A DNA stretch of 64,000 bases from Candidatus Obscuribacterales bacterium (GTDB lineage Bacteria; Cyanobacteriota; Vampirovibrionia; Obscuribacterales; Obscuribacteraceae). Within the stretch, counting starts at the first letter, position 1. Every line of letters begins with the position of its first letter. This document shows positions 33,381 to 43,574 of this stretch, piece after piece. The notes under the pieces are model-generated. The model did not search any database and had not been told where the DNA came from. It saw only the letters and a list, made by a program, of their open reading frames with translations. Made by a program: the position numbers and the translations under genes. The stretch covers positions 434,001 to 498,000 of the forward strand of contig JAIETZ010000002.1 of assembly GCA_019744775.1 (NCBI GenBank). Direction: 5' to 3'.

Positions 33381-34322
33381 TAACGCCGAACCAATTACGC
33401 CTGCGTAATCGCCCAATTCCGCTTTGACTATTTCTATTTTCTTAGCCGGATGACGCAAAGCATGAGCTTTTGCTTTCTTCGCCGCCAATTGGAAATACAG
33501 ATCGCAAGCTTCTATCAAACCGCCGCCCATTATGATGCGTTGTGGATTATAAAAGTTAATTACCGATGCAAGTCCTAAGCCCATAAATTCCGCGGCTTGC
33601 TTGATGCAAGCAATAGTCAAATCATCGCCTTCGGCAACCGCTTCTGCAATTGCTTTAGAACGCAAAATCCCTTTGTTCATATTGATTTTGTCGCGCACTG
33701 TGGAGTCCGCTCCGCGCGAAAGTTCAGCCACGATTGTTTTTGCTACAGCCGTGCGTGAAGCATACGCTTCCAAACAACCCAAAGCACCACAACCACAAAG
33801 GCGACCATACGGTTCAAATACCATATGACCAATTTCACCGGCTGTCCCTGTGTGCCCCCGGTAAAGCTTGCCATCGTTGACTATGCCGGAGCCAATTCCT
33901 GTTCCGACGAAAATGCAGACAAAGCTATCACTTTTGCGACCGGCACCAAATTTCAATTCACCCATGGTGGCAGCTTCAACATCATTGCCGATCACGCAAT
34001 CTACATTGTATTGATTGCTCAACGGCTGGCAAATTGGCAAATCGGTCACGCCAATGTTGGCGGCATTTACCAAGACGCCTTTTTGTCTGTTTACCTGACC
34101 GGCTGCACCGACGCCAATCCCCTGCACTTGTTTGGCTTCCAACCTGGCTTCAACTAGAGCCAAATCAATTGCCGAGGTAATTCTTTTAATTACTTCGCCA
34201 TTTTCAGCGCCGCCTGTTCTAGCCTTACTGGCTGAAACAAGCCTGCCGGTGTCCAGATTGACCACCCCGGCCAAAATTTTGGTACCACCGAAATCCACTC
34301 CAACGGCAAAACGCTCAGGCAT
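33363..34322 (-). CDS. ROK-family sugar kinase (glucokinase-like)
   Basis: A 319-codon gene starting at ATG 34322, with GGGGAG five bases upstream; the open frame extends to 34469 but that part lacks protein-like character. The N-terminal phosphate loop is VGVDFGGTKILAGVV, and the second ATPase motif VGTGIGSGIVNDGKLYRG is followed by the catalytic Glu-His region GEIGHMVFEPYG. The zinc motif is CGCGALGCLEAYASRTA, confirming the ROK class. It phosphorylates glucose or an amino sugar with ATP. No DNA-binding N-terminus, so it is a kinase rather than a repressor. The 3' end overlaps the convergent radical SAM gene. Confidence 0.93.
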   Translation of the reverse strand: MPERFAVGVDFGGTKILAGVVNLDTGRLVSASKARTGGAENGEVIKRITSAIDLALVEARLEAKQVQGIGVGAAGQVNRQKGVLVNAANIGVTDLPICQPLSNQYNVDCVIGNDVEAATMGELKFGAGRKSDSFVCIFVGTGIGSGIVNDGKLYRGHTGTAGEIGHMVFEPYGRLCGCGALGCLEAYASRTAVAKTIVAELSRGADSTVRDKINMNKGILRSKAIAEAVAEGDDLTIACIKQAAEFMGLGLASVINFYNPQRIIMGGGLIEACDLYFQLAAKKAKAHALRHPAKKIEIVKAELGDYAGVIGSALLVREN

Positions 34323-34467
34323 ATATACTCCCCGGGGAACGGCCATCATTGTACTAGCCGGACAGGTAAAACCAAAGATCCTCTTGTCAACCCTTAAGTT
34401 ACTATAATCAGAGGATCTTTTATCGGCAATTAGATCTAAAATGACATCCGCTCTAAAGGAGGGCTGC

Positions 34468-35169
34468 ATGTTCTTTGCCTCCTATTTTATGAATTCGCCC
34501 CTATCCGGTATCCAACTCGATCTCGGATTGGAGTTTTTGCCTAATCTCTTACTAGCTGTCATTTTGGGCGCCGCTTTGGGCTACGAGCGCAGACGCCGCC
34601 AAAAGGTTGCCGGCCTTCGTACCTTGATGGTAATAAGCTTGGCTTCATGCGTGCTGACGCTTTGCGGCGTCAAGGCCTCTGTCGGAGTCACTCATGCCGA
34701 CCCAACTCGCGTGGCAGGACAAATTCTTTCCGGCATTGGATTTCTTGGAGCGGGCGTAATTCTACGCCAGGGCTTCATCACTTCAGGCGTAACAACTGCC
34801 GCCACTATTTTGTTAGTTACTGGCGTTGGCATGGCCTGCGGTTTCGGACAATATTCTTTGGCAATATCTGTAACGCTCGTTGATCTTTTGGCTCTGCTTA
34901 TCACAACCAAATACATCAAGGGTTCCGGACAGCGCAGTGAATTGAGCAACGACAATTCGCCAATTAAGTTCTCCTGCCGACCCGAAGAATTTGCTGGGAT
35001 TAGAGCATTGCTTGGTGACGATTACAAACTTATTTCAGTGATGCGCAAAGACGATTTGTTGAAAGTGACAGTCGGCACATCTCTTTCGCCAGAGCAAAGA
35101 GAAAAGGTGCTCGATCGTATTGTCAGCACACCAGAATTGCTTGCCCTAGAAACAACTATTCGAGACTAA
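34468..35169 (+). CDS. MgtC/SapB-family membrane protein
   Basis: A 233-residue protein with four or five N-terminal helices and the family signatures GAALGYERRRRQKVAGLRTL, then DPTRVAGQILSGIGFLGAGV with ILRQGF-ITSGVTTAAT. A C-terminal ACT-like cytoplasmic domain (about 160-233) follows. MgtC proteins are linked to Mg2+ limitation and intracellular survival but are not Mg2+ transporters themselves; they modulate membrane ATPase activity in enterobacteria. Start ATG 34468 has an ideal AAAGGAGG; an in-frame ATG at 34441 is upstream of it. It diverges from the ROK gene and overlaps the next convergent gene by 4 bp. Confidence 0.9.
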   Translation: MFFASYFMNSPLSGIQLDLGLEFLPNLLLAVILGAALGYERRRRQKVAGLRTLMVISLASCVLTLCGVKASVGVTHADPTRVAGQILSGIGFLGAGVILRQGFITSGVTTAATILLVTGVGMACGFGQYSLAISVTLVDLLALLITTKYIKGSGQRSELSNDNSPIKFSCRPEEFAGIRALLGDDYKLISVMRKDDLLKVTVGTSLSPEQREKVLDRIVSTPELLALETTIRD

Positions 35170-36632
35170 GGTACAGCGATACCGTTGTAGTCAGTATTTT
35201 CAATTACGCGTCCGCTGGCAACAACGGGCAATTCGTTGTTGGACACTTGCTGGGCGGCAGCCGTCCATTTTTGTGTCGGGTCTTTGAATAAAGGCGAGCG
35301 GAAGTCTGTTAAATCCGATGTCGGCGAATAGGTATAGCCTGTGTAGCCGCCACTAAGTCTTGGTGCTTCGGAGAACATAACAGCCAATGAACTTGCTACA
35401 TGTCTCTGGCTGGATGTGGCATTTCTAGTTACGGTAGCGCCATTTACGACCATTGTCGTTGAACCACCGCCATCAAGATTCATTGCTTCGACAGCACCCA
35501 TCTGTTGCAAGAATTTAGCAACATCCCAAAGTGTATGTGGCCCTTCCACAGTCAACAACAAAAGATGATTGTCGTTGGTGACACCAACTGCGGTGCGCGC
35601 ACGAATACTAGCGCCCGTCCAATTTCCACGGAAACGCTCGTCAGCAACATCCAAATATATTTGTCCGTTCTTTATTAAGGTTGGTCCGCCGCTAACTGCA
35701 TAGACTACATCTTGCCAATCATTAGGAGTTGTCTTCCAAGAAATGTGTACATAATCGCCAAATTTCAATTTCGCGATATCGCCTGATTTGGTGTCAGTCA
35801 AAACATAACCACCCAAAGGAATGGTCAGCGAGCGCACGCCTTTACCGACAACTTCGCCGCGATTGTTGACGGCAACAAGACAACCGTCATAGGCCATCTG
35901 CACATAATTGCCCCAACGGCGAGTATAAACAATAAGATGAGCGCCTTTACGTCTTGGTTGATTTATGTTGTTCACCCATGCGCTCGGCACATTGGGATTG
36001 GATGACACCATGCGACCAAACAAATCAACTCTGTCGATACGTACATATCCGGCAGAATTGATTCCCAGCGAAACTCGATTATAAATTGGTCCGGCCACCC
36101 ATTCGCCATCTACTATTAATGTGCCTAACGGTGTGCCGTCCTTTTTAAAATAATTTGCGTTGACCGCAGCAAGTGCTCGCGCGCGACGAGCATGGTGCTC
36201 GACACCTGCTAATTGATTGAACGAATCACCGGCCAAAACAGGACGCACCTTAACAGGAGCATGCGCCGTGTCCACATCAACCAGGTTGATGTTCAACGCA
36301 CCACTATAAGATTTGTACAAAACACCCGGGGCTAACTCGCGAGTCGATAGCCTACCAATAAATGCTTGCGGCTGAATTGCCTGAACAGGAGCTGGTGCTT
36401 TTGCCTTCGCTACCTTATGTAATTTCTTTCGATAGATAGGATGCTTGTGAGCCGACACACCGCGTCCGGATCGCACAACCATGCGAGCCTTAAATGAGGA
36501 GTTCGGAATTGGAGTCATAACTGGTCCAATTGCCTGGGCTTGCGATACAACTCCCAGACCTGCCACTGAACCAACAAGCATCACGAGCGATAAACTCAAA
36601 CAAGAAAAAAATACCCGCGGTGCCACCCTCAT
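35166..36632 (-). CDS. Exported phosphodiester glycosidase (NAGPA/DUF2233-like)
   Basis: A 488-residue secreted protein. The signal peptide is about residues 1-34. After a basic linker (about 50-90) the phosphodiester glycosidase domain shows ALAAVNANYFKKDGTPLGTL, RVSLGINSAGYVRIDRVDL, GGYVLTDTKSGD, then AVSGGPTLIKNG, RTAVGVTNDNHLLLLTVEG and MNLDGGGSTTMVVNG. These blocks define the family that includes mammalian N-acetylglucosamine-1-phosphodiester alpha-N-acetylglucosaminidase; bacterial members act on cell-wall or exopolysaccharide phosphodiesters. A C-terminal tail of about 70 residues lacks features. Upstream it diverges from the homoserine dehydrogenase operon. Confidence 0.88.
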   Translation of the reverse strand: MRVAPRVFFSCLSLSLVMLVGSVAGLGVVSQAQAIGPVMTPIPNSSFKARMVVRSGRGVSAHKHPIYRKKLHKVAKAKAPAPVQAIQPQAFIGRLSTRELAPGVLYKSYSGALNINLVDVDTAHAPVKVRPVLAGDSFNQLAGVEHHARRARALAAVNANYFKKDGTPLGTLIVDGEWVAGPIYNRVSLGINSAGYVRIDRVDLFGRMVSSNPNVPSAWVNNINQPRRKGAHLIVYTRRWGNYVQMAYDGCLVAVNNRGEVVGKGVRSLTIPLGGYVLTDTKSGDIAKLKFGDYVHISWKTTPNDWQDVVYAVSGGPTLIKNGQIYLDVADERFRGNWTGASIRARTAVGVTNDNHLLLLTVEGPHTLWDVAKFLQQMGAVEAMNLDGGGSTTMVVNGATVTRNATSSQRHVASSLAVMFSEAPRLSGGYTGYTYSPTSDLTDFRSPLFKDPTQKWTAAAQQVSNNELPVVASGRVIENTDYNGIAVP

Positions 36633-36797
36633 TTACAGTCTCCTAGCTAATTAAAATCCCGCCTGTCCGCCATATACCCAAATATTAGCGGCGGATAACA
36701 AATATGCAAGGGAAATCTTTTGGATACACTGCGAGAGATCCGGTTTCCAAGAGCTTTTCGGCAGTTTTTTGGTTTTACACCGGGGAATAACCAACTT

Positions 36798-38084
36798 ATG
36801 TCAAAGGTTACTTTGGGCATGATTGGGCTTGGAACGGTCGGGCAAGGAGTTGTTCGGCTGCTTTGTGGCAACAAGAATTTGGTCTTGAAGAAAGTGGCTG
36901 TGGCCAATCTCGCAAAAGCCAGGCAAGTCGAGTTGCCTGGTTCGTGCGAACTAACAAGTGATGTTTCAGCGCTTTTGAACGACCCGGAAATTGAAATTCT
37001 TATCGAGGTGATGGGTGGTGAAACACCAGCTTTGGACTTCATGCTGCAAGCCATTGAAAAACGCAAACACATTATCACCGCTAACAAAGAAGTCTTAGCC
37101 AAACACGGTCCGACACTCTTTGAAAAAGCTCGCGCTAAAGGAGTGGACATTTTTTTTGAAGCAGCAGTTGCCGGCGGCTTGCCTTTGATTTCCACTATTC
37201 ATAAGGGACTTGAAGCCAACGAAATATCTTCCGTTGTCGGAATAATGAACGGCACGACCAATTACATTCTGTCGCAGATGACAGAAAAAGGAATTGATTT
37301 TGATGTTGCTTTGGCCGATGCTCAGAAGCAAGGTTTTGCCGAGGCAGATCCAACTGCCGACGTCGACGGACACGATGTGTCCTATAAACTTTCAATTTTA
37401 TCAGCATTAGCATATGGCCGCTTTGCAAAGCCATCTGAGATCTACAAAGAAAGCATTCGCAAAATCAATTTCGACGACATTAAAATTGCCGGCGATCTAG
37501 GTTATGCAATCAAACTAATCGGCATCACCAAAGAAATAGACGGACAGTTGAATGTGCTCGTCGCGCCGATGCTTGTTCCGGCAAGTCATGTTTTGGCAGC
37601 AGTCTCCTCAGCGAATAACGGCATTCTCGTTAACGGTTCAGCCGTCGGTGAAATCGTCATGGTTGGACCGGGTGCCGGACAAATGCCCACTGCTTCAGCA
37701 ATTGTCGGAGACACAATAAATTTAGCCAATGCTCTTCAGTTGCCCGATTTCTCTAGCTATTTCCAACCGGAGATTGAAACGGATTGGGCTGCAGTAAAAG
37801 AAGCTTCAACCTGGCGATCGCCCTATTACTTGCGTTTGATTGTTGCTGACACACCAGGTGTCATCGGCCATCTCGGCACTATTTTCGGCGAGCACAACAT
37901 AAGCATTCGCAGCTTGATTCAAAAGGACACCAAGAAAAACGAAGCATCAGTCGTTGTAATCACGCACGAAGCAAGCAAAGCCGACATGGACAAAGCCATC
38001 AAGAAATTGCAAGCGTCCGCATTTCTCAAAGAAGCAGCAGCAATCCTGCATATTTTCCAACCAGAGACTAATCATGCACAATAG
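36798..38084 (+). CDS. hom: Homoserine dehydrogenase
   Basis: A 428-residue enzyme reducing aspartate semialdehyde to homoserine. The N-terminal Rossmann motif is [14 protein letters not shown]; the active region has [44 protein letters not shown] and [22 protein letters not shown]-terminal ACT domain (about 350-428, [20 protein letters not shown]) fits feedback control by threonine. ATG 36798 gives the standard N-terminus; the frame is open 78 bp further upstream. First gene of a five-gene operon in which every junction overlaps; its last 11 bp lie within thrC. Confidence 0.96.
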   Translation: MSKVTLGMIGLGTVGQGVVRLLCGNKNLVLKKVAVANLAKARQVELPGSCELTSDVSALLNDPEIEILIEVMGGETPALDFMLQAIEKRKHIITANKEVLAKHGPTLFEKARAKGVDIFFEAAVAGGLPLISTIHKGLEANEISSVVGIMNGTTNYILSQMTEKGIDFDVALADAQKQGFAEADPTADVDGHDVSYKLSILSALAYGRFAKPSEIYKESIRKINFDDIKIAGDLGYAIKLIGITKEIDGQLNVLVAPMLVPASHVLAAVSSANNGILVNGSAVGEIVMVGPGAGQMPTASAIVGDTINLANALQLPDFSSYFQPEIETDWAAVKEASTWRSPYYLRLIVADTPGVIGHLGTIFGEHNISIRSLIQKDTKKNEASVVVITHEASKADMDKAIKKLQASAFLKEAAAILHIFQPETNHAQ

Positions 38085-39138
38085 CGCAGCACTAATTGAC
38101 ACATATCGCGATTACCTGCCGATGTCGGATACAACTCCGATAATAACTCTCGGCGAAGGCAACACGCCGCTTGTAAAAGCTGTAAATCTGCCACAACAAT
38201 TGGGATTTCCCAATCTCAATCTCCACTTCAAACTTGAGGGACTTAACCCTACAGGCAGCTTCAAAGATCGCGGCATGACTCTGGCTATTTCAAAAGCAGT
38301 GGAAGAGGGTTGCCGTGGAGTGATTTGTGCTTCGACTGGAAACACAAGCGCTTCAGCAGCAGCTTTCGCTACCAAAGCAGGAATACCTTGCTTTGTTTTG
38401 CTGCCGGCAGGACATGTTGCCTTAGGCAAATTAGCGCAAGCAATTCTTTACGGAGCGAAACTCATATCAATTGACGGCAATTTTGATCAAGCGCTCAATC
38501 TTGTTCGCGAAGTAGCAGACGACTGCCACCTCACTATCGTCAATTCAATCAATAAGTACAGACTGGAAGGACAAAAGACAGCAGCCTTTGAAGTAATCGA
38601 GCAATTAGGCAAACCTCCTGATTATCTATTTATTCCAGTCGGCAATGCCGGCAATATTTCCGCATACTGGCGCGGTTTTAAACTCTGGAAGAATATGGGC
38701 AAAATTTCCTCGGCACCGCGAATGTGCGGCTTTGAAGCAGCAGGAGCGGCAGCCATTGTTTTAAAACGTTCAATTGCCGAGCCGGAAACAAAAGCTACGG
38801 CCATTCGCATAGGCAATCCAGCAAGCTGGAAAGAAGCGGAGAAAGCTGCAATTGAATCTGATGGCTGGATCGATTCTGTAACAGATGACGAGATTATGGA
38901 TGCTTATAAGCTAATTGCTCGCTCAGAAGGTATTTTCTGCGAACCATCAAGTGCTGCCGGACTGGCAGGACTTATCAAACACCTCAAAGCCGGTGCCGTA
39001 ATGACTAATGCGACTGTTGTTTCGGTACTGACCGGCAATGGCTTGAAAGATCCAAATGCAGCAATGAGCGCTATCAAAATTGATCTCAATCCAATTGAGG
39101 CGACCATGGAAAAAGTGAAACAAGCCATAGGCATATGA
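38074..39138 (+). CDS. thrC: Threonine synthase
   Basis: A 354-residue PLP enzyme converting O-phosphohomoserine to threonine. The PLP lysine is in [18 protein letters not shown], and the phosphate-binding [32 protein letters not shown] and [12 protein letters not shown] blocks are present. Length matches the compact class II-like enzymes of cyanobacteria and Bacillus, without the SAM-activated plant extension. ATG at 38074 overlaps hom by 11 bp and its end overlaps thrB by 4 bp. Confidence 0.96.
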   Translation: MHNSAALIDTYRDYLPMSDTTPIITLGEGNTPLVKAVNLPQQLGFPNLNLHFKLEGLNPTGSFKDRGMTLAISKAVEEGCRGVICASTGNTSASAAAFATKAGIPCFVLLPAGHVALGKLAQAILYGAKLISIDGNFDQALNLVREVADDCHLTIVNSINKYRLEGQKTAAFEVIEQLGKPPDYLFIPVGNAGNISAYWRGFKLWKNMGKISSAPRMCGFEAAGAAAIVLKRSIAEPETKATAIRIGNPASWKEAEKAAIESDGWIDSVTDDEIMDAYKLIARSEGIFCEPSSAAGLAGLIKHLKAGAVMTNATVVSVLTGNGLKDPNAAMSAIKIDLNPIEATMEKVKQAIGI

Positions 39139-40058
39139 AGACAAAAGTGACAGTCAAAGTACCTGCCTCCACGGCCAATCTTGGTCCGGGCTTTGATTCA
39201 CTTGCGCTTGCGCTTAGTCTGTACACGACAGTGTCAATTGAAATTCGAAATGACGCAACACAATCACATCCGATGCTGAAGCTCGTTGGACCAATTGCTC
39301 AGCAATTGCCTACAGGCTCGGACAATCTAGTCACTAAAGTTGTAAAACAAATGTGGCCGGTGGATGCCGAATTGCTCAATCGAGCCTTTATTACGATATC
39401 TTCGGAGATTCCACTTGCGCGTGGACTAGGATCAAGCGCAGCGGCAACAATCGCAGCAGCTTGGGCAGCTGCATCTTTTACCGACAAAAGACCTGTTCCA
39501 CATATGATCTTAAAAGCAGCTTTGGAATACGAAGCACATCCGGACAACTTAGCAGCAAGCCTCATGGGAGGCTTTGTCGTCTCATCTACAGACGACGGCA
39601 ATTGCCGCTATGAAAAACTTGCCTGGCCGGACAAATGGAAAATAATCAGTATCATTCCTCAACAATCTCTTTCAACAAACGAAGCTCGCGCAGTTTTACC
39701 AAAAGAAGTGAGCCTGCAAGATGCTGTCTTCAATTTGCAAAAGACAGCAATTTTAGTTGCCGCTGTTGCGCGCACTGATGATTTAGGATTGAAGCATGCC
39801 CTCACTGATAGACTGCATGAGCCTTACAGACAAGGACTAATTCCGCTTCTTGCCGAGACAAAGACTGCGCTCGGTGAACTACCCTACCTCGGTTGCGTGA
39901 TTAGTGGCGCCGGTCCATCAGTTACAGTAATCGTGCATGCAAACGATTTTGAACCCGTGTTGGACACTCTCAAAAAATGGGCGGCAACCAACAAGGCTGT
40001 GTCAAAAGTGATGCCTTTGGCAGTCTGTCCAAAGGGGGTGCAAGCCACCTTTGAGTAA
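39135..40058 (+). CDS. thrB: Homoserine kinase
   Basis: A 307-residue GHMP-family kinase that phosphorylates homoserine for ThrC. Motif 1 is [20 protein letters not shown]; the GHMP ATP loop is [18 protein letters not shown]; motif 3 is [16 protein letters not shown]. All are intact. ATGA overlap with thrC ensures coupled translation, and the 3' end overlaps lysC by 8 bp. Together with hom and thrC it completes the threonine branch. Confidence 0.96.
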   Translation: MKTKVTVKVPASTANLGPGFDSLALALSLYTTVSIEIRNDATQSHPMLKLVGPIAQQLPTGSDNLVTKVVKQMWPVDAELLNRAFITISSEIPLARGLGSSAAATIAAAWAAASFTDKRPVPHMILKAALEYEAHPDNLAASLMGGFVVSSTDDGNCRYEKLAWPDKWKIISIIPQQSLSTNEARAVLPKEVSLQDAVFNLQKTAILVAAVARTDDLGLKHALTDRLHEPYRQGLIPLLAETKTALGELPYLGCVISGAGPSVTVIVHANDFEPVLDTLKKWAATNKAVSKVMPLAVCPKGVQATFE

Positions 40059-41298
40059 TACGAATATCACTGTATTGAAATTCGGCGGCTCCTCTGTGAA
40101 AAGCATTGGGCGAATTCAACACGTTGGCGAAATAGTTCAGGAAAGATGCAAATCCGGCAAAGTACTGGTTGTCGTTTCAGCCATGGGTGACACGACTGAT
40201 TACTTGATTAAACTGGCAAAGCAAGCAACAGAAAATCCCGATGCTCGCGAAATGGATCAGCTACTGGCAGTCGGTGAACAAATTTCAATTACTCTTCTGA
40301 CAATGAGCCTGCACAGCTTGGGCATCAAGGCACGCTCCTTGACCGCTGCTCAGGTGGGAATTTTCACCGAGACTGTCCACAACAAGGCACGAATTGTTGA
40401 TGTTAAGTCAGAAAGTCTTATGAACGCTTTGAAGACCAATGATGTTCTAGTTGTAGCCGGCTTCCAGGGAATCACCGAAACAGGTGACGTGACGACACTA
40501 GGTAGAGGCGGATCAGATACAACTGCCGTCGCATTGGCTGCGGCCGTGAATGCCGTTTGCTGCGACATTTACACAGATGTAGATGGCATTTACACAGCTG
40601 ATCCAAATGTAATTACAGGTGCACGCCTGCTAAATCAAATCTCACACGAAGAAGTTTTGGAAATGTCCCGGATGGGTGCTCAGGTTATTCACCCTCGCGC
40701 AGTCGAGTTAGCTCGCCGGTATAAGGTCCCCCTGCGCGTGCGCAACACCTTTAAGCCGGACCATGGTGGTACATTAATTGATGGAGGAGACAATATGGAA
40801 ATCTACCGCACGGTAAGCGGTGTGGCTATCGATAAAGACCAAGCCAGCGTAGCCATCCTTAATGTCCCAGATAAGCCGGGAATCGCCGGCACAATAATGC
40901 AAACACTGGCAGCACAAAACATCGTTATCGACATGATTATGCAAGCCTTTCATCCCACAATGGGCAAGAACAGCATCACATTTACCGTGCATCAAAATGA
41001 CCTTGATCAAACAATCGCAGCGCTGAACCAAATTAAGTCAGACCTAGGCGCCAGTGAAGTCTTATCCGACCCCGACATCGCCAAAGTTAGCCTTATCGGC
41101 GCTGGACTGGCAGGACAACCCGGAGTTGCAGCCAGAGTCTTCAATACACTTGGGAAAAACAGCATAAATATAAAAATGATAGCTACAAGCGAGATGAAAC
41201 TAACTTGCGTCGTAAGTCAAGCAGACACAGAAAAGGCAGCCCAGCTAATACATGATGCTTTTGAATTGAAACGAGCAGTGCAACATGAGCAAGCGTAA
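40051..41298 (+). CDS. lysC: Aspartokinase
   Basis: A 415-residue aspartate kinase, the first step toward Lys, Met and Thr. The kinase core has VLKFGGSSVKSIGRIQHV, the aspartate-binding VGEQISITLLTMSLHSLG, GRGGSDTTAVALAAAV and CDIYTDVDGIYTADPNVI. Two C-terminal ACT domains (about 265-410), including NVPDKPGIAGTIMQTLAAQN and IGAGLAGQPGVAARVFNTLG, mediate amino-acid feedback. The start is TTG at 40051 with a GGGGG site 13 bases upstream, unusually far, so translation may depend on coupling to thrB, which it overlaps by 8 bp. It is followed within 14 bp of overlap by a histidine kinase. Confidence 0.96.
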   Translation: MSNTNITVLKFGGSSVKSIGRIQHVGEIVQERCKSGKVLVVVSAMGDTTDYLIKLAKQATENPDAREMDQLLAVGEQISITLLTMSLHSLGIKARSLTAAQVGIFTETVHNKARIVDVKSESLMNALKTNDVLVVAGFQGITETGDVTTLGRGGSDTTAVALAAAVNAVCCDIYTDVDGIYTADPNVITGARLLNQISHEEVLEMSRMGAQVIHPRAVELARRYKVPLRVRNTFKPDHGGTLIDGGDNMEIYRTVSGVAIDKDQASVAILNVPDKPGIAGTIMQTLAAQNIVIDMIMQAFHPTMGKNSITFTVHQNDLDQTIAALNQIKSDLGASEVLSDPDIAKVSLIGAGLAGQPGVAARVFNTLGKNSINIKMIATSEMKLTCVVSQADTEKAAQLIHDAFELKRAVQHEQA

Positions 41299-42469
41299 TA
41301 CAGACCCAATAGAATCTGAAAAAATATATCAAGCAATGCACGAGCTTGAGGCATTAACACGCAACTACATAGATGGCGTCCTCAAATCTCGCGATGCCGC
41401 TGCTGCTCATGCTCGTTTTTTGATGGCAATCTTAGATTCAATCGGCGATGGCTTGATTGTCGTGGACGCCAGCAAAAACATACTCTTGGCCAATCAAGCG
41501 GCAATTGCCATAGCCGGCTGGGAAATAGCCAATCTTTCCATGTCGGAATTACGCAGCCGCTACAAGCGCTTCAAGGAAGATGGACAGACACCACTTTTAG
41601 AGGATGAAGAACCCCTTTTTATAGCTCTTAATGAAGGCAGAGCTGTCGAGTCAATTGGTTTTGTTACCAGTCCACACTTACCGCCGGAAGGAATTTGGAT
41701 ACGAACAATTGCCTCACCTGTCAAAAATGAAAATGGTGAAGTTATTGGCGGCGTCACACTATTTCAGGACATAACAAAATCGGTAAAACTAAAAAAGCAA
41801 AGAGATGCGCTAGCAACGCTTATCACACACGATTTAAAAAACCATCTTATTGCCGAATCCGGCGTCTTGGAAGTTCTAGCAGACGAATTGTCCGATGAGG
41901 TCGATCCGGAAATCAAAGATATGCTGACAGAGCAAGTCGCCGGCAATTTCAAATATCTTGAACTTGCTTCAACACTTGTGGAATTATGTCGAACAGAAAT
42001 GCTATCGACAAAAGATCACATGAGTTTAGTAGCTATACCTGACTTGCTAAATTCTGCAATTGATTTAAACAAGCAACATTTGACTAATACCGGCGTAGAA
42101 GTAATTCTAAATATGGAACCCAATTTGCCTTTCGTCAGAGGCATTTTCCCTGCATTGCAACAAGTTTTTCACAATCTCGTACAAAACGCCATTTTCGTAA
42201 GTGATGAAGGCGAAACAGTAACCATCAATGCTAAGAGAAAAGACGGCTTCATTGAAATTGAAATAGCAGATATGGGCCCAGGAATTCCAGAAGAGAAAAT
42301 GAAAACTCTTTTCGATCCATCAACAGCTGCAACACATGTGCGCACCAGCAGCTCAACAGGAGTTGGACTACATCTTTGCCGACTATTACTTGATCTGCAC
42401 GGCGGCAAACTAACTTGCGCCAGCGAAGTCGATCACGGCACCAGCTTCTTTGTTGACTTGCCGATCTAA
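41285..42469 (+). CDS. Soluble PAS-sensor histidine kinase encoded in the threonine operon
   Basis: A 394-residue kinase without transmembrane helices. An N-terminal helix (about 10-45) leads into a PAS domain (about 48-170, ILDSIGDGLIVVDASKNILL). The phospho-acceptor region is ATLITHDLKNHLIAESGVLE, with His in the HDLKN variant of the H-box. The HATPase domain has the N-box QQVFHNLVQNAIFVSDEGE, G1 DMGPGIPEEK and G2 SSTGVGLHLCRLL. Its ATG lies inside lysC (14-bp overlap), so it is made with the amino-acid enzymes. No response regulator adjoins it. The signal could be metabolic, but this is inference. It converges with glyQ with no gap. Confidence 0.9.
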   Translation: MSKRNTDPIESEKIYQAMHELEALTRNYIDGVLKSRDAAAAHARFLMAILDSIGDGLIVVDASKNILLANQAAIAIAGWEIANLSMSELRSRYKRFKEDGQTPLLEDEEPLFIALNEGRAVESIGFVTSPHLPPEGIWIRTIASPVKNENGEVIGGVTLFQDITKSVKLKKQRDALATLITHDLKNHLIAESGVLEVLADELSDEVDPEIKDMLTEQVAGNFKYLELASTLVELCRTEMLSTKDHMSLVAIPDLLNSAIDLNKQHLTNTGVEVILNMEPNLPFVRGIFPALQQVFHNLVQNAIFVSDEGETVTINAKRKDGFIEIEIADMGPGIPEEKMKTLFDPSTAATHVRTSSSTGVGLHLCRLLLDLHGGKLTCASEVDHGTSFFVDLPI

Positions 42470-43402
42470 TTAGTTCTTTATCGTTAGATAACGTTCTTTA
42501 TAGGTCTCAACAGCCTGTGCGCGTTCTGATTCCGGCATGAGCGGGAAGCCCAACTCAATACGTTGTTCTAAATAGAGTCTAGCAATTTTTTCTGACAGAC
42601 GACGTATGCGCAAAATGTTTGCCATGCGCTCATCACGTCCTAAAACACCGCGGGCATCAAGCAGATTGAAAGTGTGTGAGCACTTAAGCACTTGCTCGTA
42701 AGCAGGCATAACAAGTTTCTTTTCAATGAGGCGTCTCGCTTCTTCTTCGTGCTTGGCAAAAAGCGTCGAGAGCATTTCCGGATTGCTTTCTTCAAAATTG
42801 AAAGTAGATTGCTCAACTTCGTTGCGGTGGTAGATTTCACCGTAAGTTACTTTATCATTCCACTTCAGTTCATAAACGCTTTCGACATTTTGCAAGTAGG
42901 TGCAAATGCGCTCAAGACCGTAAGTAATTTCAGCAGCAACCGGTTTTACTTCCAGACCGCCTGCTTGTTGGAAATAAGTGAATTGCGTTATTTCCATACC
43001 GTCTAGCCAAACTTCCCAACCTACGCCCCAGGCACCAAGTGTCGGTGACTCCCAATTGTCTTCAACAAAACGTACGTCATGTTTAAGCGGATCAATGCCT
43101 AGGACTTTGAGACTTTCCAGATACTTCTCTTGGACGTCATCTGGAGATGGCTTCAAGATGACCTGATACTGGAAATAATGTTGCATGCGGTTAGGATTTT
43201 CGCCGTAGCGCCCGTCTGTCGGTCTGCGGCAAGGGTCTGTAACGGCCATATTCCAAGGTTCAGGGCCCAGGACGCGCAGGAAGGTGCCGGGGCTCATTGT
43301 CGACGCCCCCTTTTCCAGGTCATAAGCCTGCATTATTACGCAACCCTGCTTGTCCCAGAACTCGTTAAGTTTGTGAATTACTTGCTGAAATGTAAGCGCC
43401 AT
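42470..43402 (-). CDS. glyQ: Glycyl-tRNA synthetase alpha subunit
   Basis: A 310-residue class II synthetase subunit of the bacterial (alpha2beta2) GlyRS. Recognisable blocks are [60 protein letters not shown] (motif 2) and [20 protein letters not shown]. The start is ATG at 43402 with GGGA upstream; the frame runs 33 bp further. The beta subunit gene glyS is not adjacent, as is also common in cyanobacteria where glyQ and glyS are separated. Ends directly against the histidine kinase stop. Confidence 0.97.
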   Translation of the reverse strand: MALTFQQVIHKLNEFWDKQGCVIMQAYDLEKGASTMSPGTFLRVLGPEPWNMAVTDPCRRPTDGRYGENPNRMQHYFQYQVILKPSPDDVQEKYLESLKVLGIDPLKHDVRFVEDNWESPTLGAWGVGWEVWLDGMEITQFTYFQQAGGLEVKPVAAEITYGLERICTYLQNVESVYELKWNDKVTYGEIYHRNEVEQSTFNFEESNPEMLSTLFAKHEEEARRLIEKKLVMPAYEQVLKCSHTFNLLDARGVLGRDERMANILRIRRLSEKIARLYLEQRIELGFPLMPESERAQAVETYKERYLTIKN

Positions 43403-43574
43403 CGCCCGTTCCCGTCTTTTAACAATCCGAGCCAACAGTCTAACACGACCTTAGATTGTAGCTATTTCATCTTTGTCTTATTTTGAGATTAATGACTATA
43501 TAAACGGGCATAACCGCAATAGGGGTAGAGGCAGTTGCCATGGCGGCTATGACGGCTTTCTATCCAGGAGTGGC

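Noticed and set aside
33363-34469. N-terminal extension of the ROK kinase (possible DNA-binding domain)
   Set aside because: The extra 49 residues lack a helix-turn-helix, and the ribosome site GGGGAG points to ATG 34322.
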